From the NCBI GenBank assembly GCA_025094145.1, contig JALLLS010000183.1, forward strand, positions 1 through 14,516: a DNA stretch of 14,516 nt. Reading direction: 5' to 3'. Shown here in pieces: positions 8,214 to 14,516 of this stretch. The DNA comes from Spinellus fusiger (taxonomy: Eukaryota > Mucoromycota > Mucoromycetes > Mucorales > Phycomycetaceae). Made by a program: the position numbers and the translations under genes. The notes below the pieces were generated by a model. The model saw only the letters and a program-made list of their open reading frames with translations. It did no database searches and was not told the origin of the DNA. Numbering within the stretch: the first letter of the stretch is position 1; each line of letters opens with the position of its first letter.

Positions 8214-8312
8214 TGCACGAATTTTTATTCATTTTATACTTGATTTTTTTTTAGTTAGTGCTTGATTTTTTTTTTCTTTCAAGTGCGTGATTTTTTTTTC
8301 GTCAAGTGCGTG
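8214..8312 (-). promoter_or_regulatory. A-tract iterons at the promoter end of B
   Basis: Read inward from the right tip, CACGCAC-type motifs start 21, 44 and 69 bp in (CACGCACTTGA, CACGCACTTGA, CAAGCACTAAC), and a weaker CAAGTA follows at 91. They are separated by runs of 8-10 A, giving spacings of 23, 25 and 22 bp. The opposite end keeps only the first two. The first iteron sits at the same distance from the tip as in A and shares the CGCAC core, suggesting related transposase-binding sites with altered specificity. Part of this stretch lies in B's 50-bp tip repeat. Confidence 0.8.
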
Positions 8313-8334
8313 AATAATTTCGAGAAATACTGTA

Positions 8335-9993
8335 CACTATTTTCACTTATTATTGTCGCACTTTTGGAAAAAAACTTAGCGCACAAGTGGAAAAAAACTT
8401 GTCGCATTAATAAATTAAAAGATGGCGTATAAGTTGGATGCGACAAATGCGACATAAATGTTTTATTTTTAAAGAGGCTTCTCTTGTAAGCAATCCTCAA
8501 ATCTATCGACAGAGTATTTGCAAAACCCTCTGAGGTCACCGAGAAGAACTTGGTTAGATGCATCGGCGATTCTAGATGACAGAGTTTCTTCTTCCAAGAG
8601 TCTTTCTCTTTTTAACCTGCTTTTGCAAACAGACCAGAATTGCTCAATGGGATCCAACTCTGGTGAGTAAGGAGGAAGATAAACACACTTGTACCCACGG
8701 CCTTCAATGAAGCTTTTAGTGTCTTCATCCATGTGGATGGGGGCGCTGTCCATAATCAAATAATTATCCTTGAAAACATCTGGAAAATTGTCCATGACAT
8801 CCATTGTATCGCTCAAGAAATTAAGATAGTGGCCAGTAGCAGTGCCTTTGCTTTGTTTTCGAGAAGGCCCACTAGATCCAGCAGTTTTTCTCTTCTTTGA
8901 AACAGGCAACATTCGAGGCCATCTTACTTTTATGTTGACAAGGCCTTGAGCAGATGTTGCTCCCATAATAGTTGTTGTTTTGGCCCTCGTTCTTGGTACT
9001 TTTACTACTGCACGAGTACCTAATTTTGACCAAGCAAAAGTACGCTTCATGTTGATGTGGAATGCCGCCTCATCTATAAAGACACAGTTGCTCATGTAGT
9101 CCATGTCTGTCTCCATCCATTTCTGTACCCACTCCTTTCGATTCTTGATCTTTTCAGGACTATTACGATCAACTGAATGAAAATAGGCTCTTTTCAGACT
9201 AATCATACAATTTTTGGTGACAAAATTATAGAGAGCTGTTTTCGATATCTCTAAATCAATAAAAGACGTTCTTAAACTCTCCATCATTTGATCCAGGACT
9301 AAAGAGGGCTGATCGTCCAATAAATCGACCAAAAATCTTTTATGGCTATCGTCAAGTAGTGCTAGTCTACCAACTGGCCTTCCACTACCTTCTTTTCTGG
9401 CAATGAATGTCTGAGGGTTCTGCTGATCGTTTGATTACCATCGCTGAGCAGTGCGTGGGTGGATTTGAAGTTTCAGCGCAGCAGCTCTGACGCTCATACC
9501 CCTTTCATAAATCAATACAAACAACTGCTCTTTTTCGGAATCTTTGTAATGCCTGTGGATACCAGGAGCTCTGTTATCCTCTTCCGTATTGACATCTCTG
9601 TCTACGGATTGTTGTACAGTTCTTCTTTCTGGCTTCTCGGGTGGTTTGAGGTCAAGGTACATCCCGAAATTTGTAACCGTCTCAATGGGGTACGTCTCCT
9701 CGTCTACCTCCATCTCCACTACTGTAACGGCTATGCCTTCATTATAGATATTTCCTTGGCCGTCTTCGTGCACAATGTTATTCATTTTTTAAGAAAAGTA
9801 ATATGTAAGAAAACCTCAAGTACTTAGAATACGCCAGTTTTAAATCTTTTACTATGCCAAATTTTAATTAATTAATGCGACATATTTTATCCCATTAGTA
9901 CGTCAAGTTTTAATTTATTAATGCGACATATTTTAATTTATTAATGCGACATATTTTTCTCTAAAAGTGCGACAATAATAAGTGAAAATAGTG
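8335..9993 (-). mobile_element. element A2: inverted copy of A1
   Basis: It has the same length (1659 bp), 31-bp tips and iterons as A1. TA flanks lie at 8333-8334 (shared with B) and 9994-9995. The identity to A1 continues into non-element DNA on the outer side, so A2 arose by duplication of a larger segment and not by an independent insertion. Confidence 0.95.
8469..9785 (-). pseudogene. DD34E transposase of A2, same in-frame TAA as A1
   Basis: The coding region mirrors that of A1: ATG at 9785, in-frame TAA at codon 117 (9435-9437), catalytic Asp, Asp and Glu all present, and stop at 8469-8471. The only protein difference is Trp instead of Arg at codon 289 (KVRWPRM), in the stretch between the first two catalytic Asp residues. 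The underlying change is CGG to TGG, a CpG transition in the coding strand. Sharing the nonsense codon shows that it predates the inverted duplication. Confidence 0.93.
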
Positions 9994-10992
9994 TATGTGT
10001 ACTTAATTATGCAGAACTCGGTAACTCAGTCATTACACAGAAGCCTACACACCTAAAGATTTTTGGGATATAAAAAGAATTACACAGACAATAAATTCAT
10101 AATATTCTTGTTATTGGCTAATGTATTTAAAGAGGCCCTTTTGTTGTATAGATAAACTATTTCAAACTCTGTTTGCCTATTTTAGCATTGACTATTGACT
10201 TTGCAATTAAACACTATAAAGTTGGCTATAAAAAGGAGATAAAGTCAATATTACAACTCAGTCACTACATTTATTGTTTAACATAATGTGCTATCCTTAA
10301 GCCCACAATGAGGATGTATAACACTGCTTGAAAAGTGTTTATTATAAAAAAAAATATAGCCATTCATTGACTGAATATCTATAAACTCTTAAGCAACTCT
10401 CTCATTTTAACTATAATTAACAGTGGTGCTTAGTGGGAACAAAGTATTGTTTCTAATACTGTCTTTTAGGCTCAAGGCAAATAGAGTGTGAACTGTTTGA
10501 CTTGTGAATTCCATGAGTGAAGGCCAGTGTATACATTACCAGAATAGAGAGAGAAATATTATTATTTGTTTTGACAATCCCTTCCTTTTTTATTTTTATT
10601 TCCCACACTGCCCATACAACTTGATACCTAATTACTTGTCAAGATGAGCATAAATAAGCCAGGCAATGTGCTATAATTAACAATGCAAAGCAATAGAAGA
10701 AAGTTGTAGACACCACCAAAGACTATTCTTGAGATAAAAAAGATAAATAATGTCTTTATCTGAGATCGAGTTCATTGTAATCCATAAGAGACTTATTGTA
10801 TTGTTATTAAGTAAAGGCCCTCAAATTAGTCATAGACAGTATAGAAGACTGTCTATACTTTCTAGAGTATACTCTTAAGCACAGCTATCTATTTCCCAAG
10901 AATAAGGCATAAGGCCTTTAGGGTATAGATTCTATTGCTATGATGGAATGCACTTAGGCAGTAGATATAGTGACTGTATAGTATTATCTATA

Positions 10993-11163
10993 ATATTGTT
11001 CAGAAACGGCCGGGAACAAGAGTTGTATTTCTCAAAGCTCTATACTACAACAATTACAACTACTTGTATACTTTTCAGATTATGCTGAATTAATCTAATT
11101 AATACAATAGCAATGTCTCTTGGAATTTGCATATCAATTTCCTTTAAATTCTCAACAATATTA
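10993..11163. other. D2-specific segment between palindrome edge and C1
   Basis: The segment contains a GC-richer patch (GAAACGGCCGGGAAC near 11003-11017) in otherwise AT-rich sequence. An ATAATATTGTT motif follows 10992 and recurs at D1 4065-4075 just outside the left arm; an inverted copy lies next to C1. These short matches could be the homology used at the breakpoint, but in AT-rich DNA they may be chance. No gene is seen. Confidence 0.4.
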
Positions 11164-11165
11164 TA

Positions 11166-12505
11166 CAGCCACACAAAATTAGAAAGTATACGACCCCCTA
11201 ATTTATACATTTTTAAACATGATTCTTCTTCTTTTTACCACAGAATCACATTCCATTAATCAATCTCAAATGTCAAACGCAGAATCCTCAACTAAATACT
11301 CTAGAGTTTATGATAAGCTTGAAGAAAAGAGAGTAATGAGGTGTTTACTGGCTAAAAAATGAAAAATACTCCATGGGTAACATTTTAAAGATAATTGGCA
11401 TTAGCAAGACTACTATCCAAAGGATTATTATTAGAATCATGACTACTGATACACCTCTACCAAGACCTAATTCTGGTGTACCAAAAAAAACGAGAGAGAC
11501 CTCGGACGACTTGAGGCCATTCTAAGAGGCAACCCATTTGCCTCCTATAACTACATAAATTTGGAACTTAAGTCACATGAGATAATCATCTGTAGAGCAA
11601 CATTCAGCAAATTCATACACCAGATTGGGTTTGTTTCCTACTTCTCAACACACAATCCAAGGTTGTCTGAAGAAAATAGGAAGAGAAGACTTGGTTGAGC
11701 AAAGAAACAGGTCAATTGGACCCCTGAGGACTGGAGACGCGTCTTATGATCTGATGAGTCACGGTTTGAAGTAGAAGGTTATCAGGGAGGAACCAGAGTG
11801 ATTCGAAGATCTGATATAGGCATAAGGCTGCTCATATCATACCTACAACCAAATGAAGGAAAGGTAGCATGATGATCTGGAGCTGTTTCTGGGCTGGTAG
11901 ATTTGGGCCTTTGGTCTTTATTGATGGCACTGTAAATCAGGACGTATATGTCAACATTTTTGCAGAAGTTTTTCTGCCATGGTTCATTGAATTGAATGAG
12001 AAAGAGGACAGGGACTTTATATTCCAAGAAGATGGGGCTAACTGCCATACAGATGGCTATACAACATGGTAGAAAAACACACATGCAATCAGGCGCTTTG
12101 ATTACTGTCCTGCCCAAAGTCCTGATCTCAACCCCATTGAACATCTCTGGAGCTGTCTTGATAAGCTTATCAATGACAAGAGGGCCGGTATTAATAATAT
12201 CGATGAGCTCAAGATAGCCTTAGAAGAAGCTTGGGGAAATATTCATGTTGATCTTGCTGAACGTTTAGTGGGCTCAATGAAGGATCGCTGTCAGGCAGTT
12301 ATTGATGCCAAAGATGGCTCAACAAAATATTAAATAAAAACTTTTTATAAATACATTAATATAAAAAATATGTTAAACTAACTTTGTGTTGAATTTGAAG
12401 TCATTAGTATTTGTTTTGAGGTTGTAATATTTATATCCGTGAAGCATGTTTTTTTTTCAGGATTTCAAGAATGAAAATCATATACTTTCTGATTTTCTGT
12501 GGCTG
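11166..12505 (+). mobile_element. element C1: decayed Tc1-like transposon, 1340 bp, inside D2
   Basis: The tips are CAGCCACACAAAATTAGAAAG at the left and, read inward from 12505, CAGCCACAGAAAATCAGAAAG; the similarity extends to about 27 bp with three mismatches. TA flanks the left tip (11164-11165); the right flank is TG (12506-12507), one change from TA. The length and single transposase are typical of Tc1-like elements. The tip sequence is close to that of C2 (CAGTCACACACAATT), so C1 and C2 belong to one family. Confidence 0.87.
11270..12333 (+). pseudogene. Tc1-like transposase of C1, heavily mutated
   Basis: Reading starts at ATG 11270 (MSNAESSTKYSRVYDKLEEK) and ends at TAA 12331-12333. 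Frame changes occur near 11360, 11495 and 11820, and stops interrupt the aligned frames near 11697, 11747 (TGA where C2 has Trp), 11855 and 12069. Recognisable parts in order are an N-terminal helix-turn-helix (ILKIIGISKTTIQRII), SDESRF with the first Asp at 11753, MMIWSCFWAGRFGPLVFIDG, QEDGANCHT with the second Asp at 12031, and SPDLNPIEHLW with the Glu at 12139. By my count 35 residues separate the last two. The C-terminus (DRCQAVIDAK) is also present. It cannot make a transposase. Confidence 0.9.
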
Positions 12506-12702
12506 TGGTAGAAAACTTTACTCATAAACAATATGTTTTACTGATAATAAAGTTTGATGGTGAGGTATTCTATAAAAAGAAATAAAAATTTGGACACGCA
12601 AACCTTTTTAATTTAATTTAATTTTCATAAAAGGTAATTGTATCATGATATAAAGGGAAAATAATATCACCGCTTAGAAGCCAGAAAATCCTTGGGTGTG
12701 TG

Positions 12703-13372
12703 GTCAGCGTGAGGAGTCGGGATAAACTTTAGGTGTAGAGATCATTTGGCTTTTGTTTTTAGTATTAGGAAGGTAAGCGGTGGAATTAAATGTATGCCTA
12801 TATAGTGCATTAAGTAAGAAATTAAAACTAAAAAGAATAATTTGTCTAATATTTACACTTGTGTAGGCTGTATCCATGCAATAGTGAAGACCCTTTTCAC
12901 TAATGTCAGATTATATCATCTGTACATGTGTGTGAGTAACTATAGGCATTAAATAAATTCAAACTATGCTTAAAACAGTTAGATATAACTATATAATAAC
13001 TTTGATATTAATCAGTCACTTGCTTGAAATTTTCAATTCATTTTTGAATACCAATTGATTACAATTGAAATCATTTGGTGTTTTTATTTTATTTATAGAT
13101 ATTTGATCGTCATAATGATTATCTAATAATTTTGGAATACACTTTATTTTCACAAATTACCCATTCACATTTTGAGTAAAATACTGTTAAAAAAATTGTG
13201 TGTTTTTTTGTATGTGCTTAAGTTCTTTTTTTTTTATTCTTTTTGTTCTTCAAAATTATTAGATGGTTTTTTACCTATCTGTATTTATAATTGAAAAATT
13301 GACCGCGACCCCATACAAAAATAAAAGAAATAAACGATTTTTATTTGTGAGTGGATGATTTGTGGAGTAGTG
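12703..13372. other. AT-rich DNA between D2 and C2, no gene seen
   Basis: No open frame, splice-linked coding segments or RNA gene is apparent. It contains long T runs (13203-13209, 13226-13236) and one GC-richer patch (GACCGCGACCCC near 13301-13312). I could not assign it to any repeat in this window. Confidence 0.55.
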
Positions 13373-13374
13373 TA

Positions 13375-14516
13375 CAGTCACACACAATTGAATTTAATAC
13401 TTGCCTAAATTTTAATAAAATAAACTTTTTTTTTTGCATAGAACTCTTCTTCTTTCCAAATATTATTAAACCAACACAACATGTCAGCTACATTTTCAGA
13501 AACACACACTCGTGGAGAATATGATAAAGCAGAAGATAAAAAGCTATGGGGCATTTATTACCAGTTTAAGGCTGGATTAAAATTGACTGTAATCGCAAAC
13601 GTAGTTGAGATGAAAAAGCCCACAGTTCAAAATATTATCAGAAACATCAAAGAACGTGGTTCACCATTGCGTTTAAAGAGGCATGGAAAACATAAAAAAG
13701 AGCAAGTGAGAGGGACCTCAAACACTTGGAAAAGGTCATTAGAGAGGACCCATTTGCCTCATATAATCAGTTGAAATCGGAAATGTTGAAGATTCAGGTT
13801 GATGTATGTAGAAACACCATTATCAGTTAATGCAATCATTCAGGGTTCGGATCTTTTTCTCCAACTCACAAGCCAGCCTTAACTGAGAAACACAAAGAGA
13901 AACGGCTTCGTTGGGCTAAAGAACATGTCAATTGGACGAACGACCAGTGGAAAGGCGTCGTCTGGTCTGATGAGTCCAGGTACACCGTGAAAGGGAACGA
14001 TGGAGGTGCCCGTGTAATCAGAAAAGTTGGAGAAAGGTATTATCCTAATCATATTGTTCCAACAATAAAGTTTGGTGGCGGAGGGGTCATGCTTTGGAGT
14101 TGTTTTTGGGCGGGCGGATTTGACCCATTAGTCTTTGTTGATGGCACTGTAAAACAAGACGAATATATCAAGATTTTAGCTAGTGAGTTTCATCCTTGGT
14201 TCATGGGATTGCATCAGAAAGAGGATAGGGTGTCTCTGTTACAAGAAGATGGTGCTAGTTGTCATACTGCGGCCTATGCCAGAGGGTGGAAAGAGACGCA
14301 TCAAATTAGGGGCTTTGAGTACTGGCCTGTACAAATCCCTGACTTGAATTCAATTGAACATGTCTGATACGCCTTGGAAATATGAATTAAATAAAGAAGG
14401 GTATCTATTATCAATGTAGAAAGTTAGTGTTGAACCTGCACAACGATGAGTTCTGAGTATGACAGACAGATGTCAGGATGTTATTGATGCCAAAGGAAGC
14501 CATACAAATATTAGTT
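13375..14516 (+). mobile_element. element C2: decayed Tc1-like transposon, cut by window end
   Basis: The left tip CAGTCACACACAATT follows TA at 13373-13374 and matches the tip of C1. The transposase remnant extends to the end of the window; the right tip lies outside. Internal sequence and protein are clearly diverged from C1, so these are separate, old copies of the same broad family. Confidence 0.82.
13481..14516 (+). pseudogene. Tc1-like transposase of C2, broken, 3' end off window
   Basis: It starts at ATG 13481 (MSATFSETHTRGEYDKAEDK), with a helix-turn-helix (LTVIANVVEMKKPTVQNIIR) at residues ~37-56. A frame change near 13700 leads into DLKHLEKVIREDPFASYN. TAA at 13828-13830 interrupts the next stretch. 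A long open section then carries VWSDESRY (first Asp at 13969), VMLWSCFWAGGFDPLVFVDG, QEDGASCHT (second Asp at 14248) and IPDLNSIEH (Glu at 14356), with 35 residues between the last two. TGA at 14365-14367 and at least one more frame change follow. The C-terminal motif (DRCQDVIDAK) is visible near 14467-14495. All three catalytic residues survive, so the decay is milder than in C1. Confidence 0.88.

Larger units (their letters stand above)
6746..8332 (-). mobile_element. element B: IS630/Tc1-type transposon, 1587 bp, between A1 and A2
   Basis: The tips are identical inverted repeats of 50 bp starting CAGTATTTCTCGAAATTATT, flanked by TA at 6744-6745 and 8333-8334. Those TAs are also the inner flanks of A1 and A2, so the three elements are joined by single TAs only. 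B's interior is the only unique part of the palindrome. After the 50-bp tips the two ends differ: the promoter end (right) has 47 extra bp carrying additional iterons, after which a 22-bp inverted pair resumes (6796-6817 with 8214-8235). The transposase reads right to left and is broken. B's tips resemble A's (CAGTATTT versus CACTATTT). Confidence 0.95.
8283..10992 (-). repeat. right arm of 6.9-kb palindrome (2710 bp)
   Basis: This is the inverted counterpart of 4086-6795, containing B's right tip, all of A2, the 54-bp linker and 945 bp of D sequence. I compared most of the arm block by block with the left arm and found a single difference, plus-strand A at 8921, which changes one transposase Arg to Trp. 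Beyond 10992 the sequence continues as D-family DNA that differs from the sequence outside 4086. Confidence 0.97.
10048..12700 (-). mobile_element. element D2: inverted D copy split by C1
   Basis: The left tip (read forward CACACCTAAAGATTTTT) is the palindrome copy of D1's right tip, with TA at 10046-10047. The other tip, read from 12700 inward, is CACACCCAAGGATTTT followed by CTGGCTTCTAAGCGGTGATAT, a diverged relative of D1's left end; its outside TA is now TG (12701-12702). Homology to D1 continues in patches (GGTTTGC...GTGTCCAAA, ATACCTCA, CATATTGTTTATGA or close) to about 12506, where C1 is inserted. On the other side of C1, 10993-11163 has about 150 bp not present in D1. No coding region is visible. 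D2 is thus two-part: 945 bp virtually identical to D1 and the rest clearly diverged, with the switch at the palindrome edge. Confidence 0.65.

Noticed and set aside
4086..10992. Palindrome as a simple fold-back sequencing artefact
   Set aside because: A missed-adapter artefact would normally lack a unique 1.5-kb spacer and would not switch to a diverged D relative at the outer edge. The possibility is not excluded without reads.
1..14516. tRNA, rRNA, CRISPR array or bacterial operon signals
   Set aside because: No cloverleaf, rRNA-like segment or regular spacer array was recognised, and the repeats found are transposon ends or simple repeats.

Overview
The window looks like AT-rich eukaryotic DNA, most likely from an early-diverging fungus (Mucoromycota is my guess). 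Support for this is a small gene with three introns of 50-70 bp and GT...AG borders, long AT-rich intergenic DNA, and several TA-targeting DNA transposons of the IS630/Tc1/mariner type. The taxon is inference. I see no bacterial genes, rRNA or tRNA.

Layout. Positions 1-3881 are mostly non-coding. They hold an 8-bp minisatellite (262-438), one plausible small spliced gene for a single-span, tail-anchored type membrane protein (2020-2431, plus strand), a (TG)10 tract and a perfect 28-bp AT palindrome (3700-3727). The rest is transposon DNA. D1 (3882-5030) is a non-coding element with TA flanks. A1 (5085-6743) is an IS630/Tc1-type element whose transposase is complete except for one in-frame TAA. 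B (6746-8332, transposase on the minus strand) is a distant relative of A with two frame changes and one stop. A2 (8335-9993) is an inverted copy of A1. D2 (10048-12700) is an inverted D copy split by a decayed Tc1-like element, C1 (11166-12505). C2 (13375 to the window end) is a second decayed Tc1-like element.

The main structure is a palindrome at 4086-10992. Each arm is 2710 bp and contains most of D1, a 54-bp linker, all of A and the terminal inverted repeat of B. In the stretches I compared base by base the arms had no indel, and I found one mismatch (6157 versus 8921). The unique spacer is the interior of B. A1, B and A2 abut with only a single TA between neighbours. The outer breakpoint on both sides falls inside D-family sequence, which suggests that a D repeat resolved the inverted duplication.

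Both ends of A carry a GTCGCA-like motif repeated at exactly 23 bp, seven copies at the promoter-proximal end and four at the other. B has a comparable, A-tract-spaced array starting at the same distance from its tip. These arrays are probably multiple transposase-binding sites and also lie in the transposase promoter. The inverted transposase pair could form a long hairpin RNA and feed RNA silencing; that is speculative.
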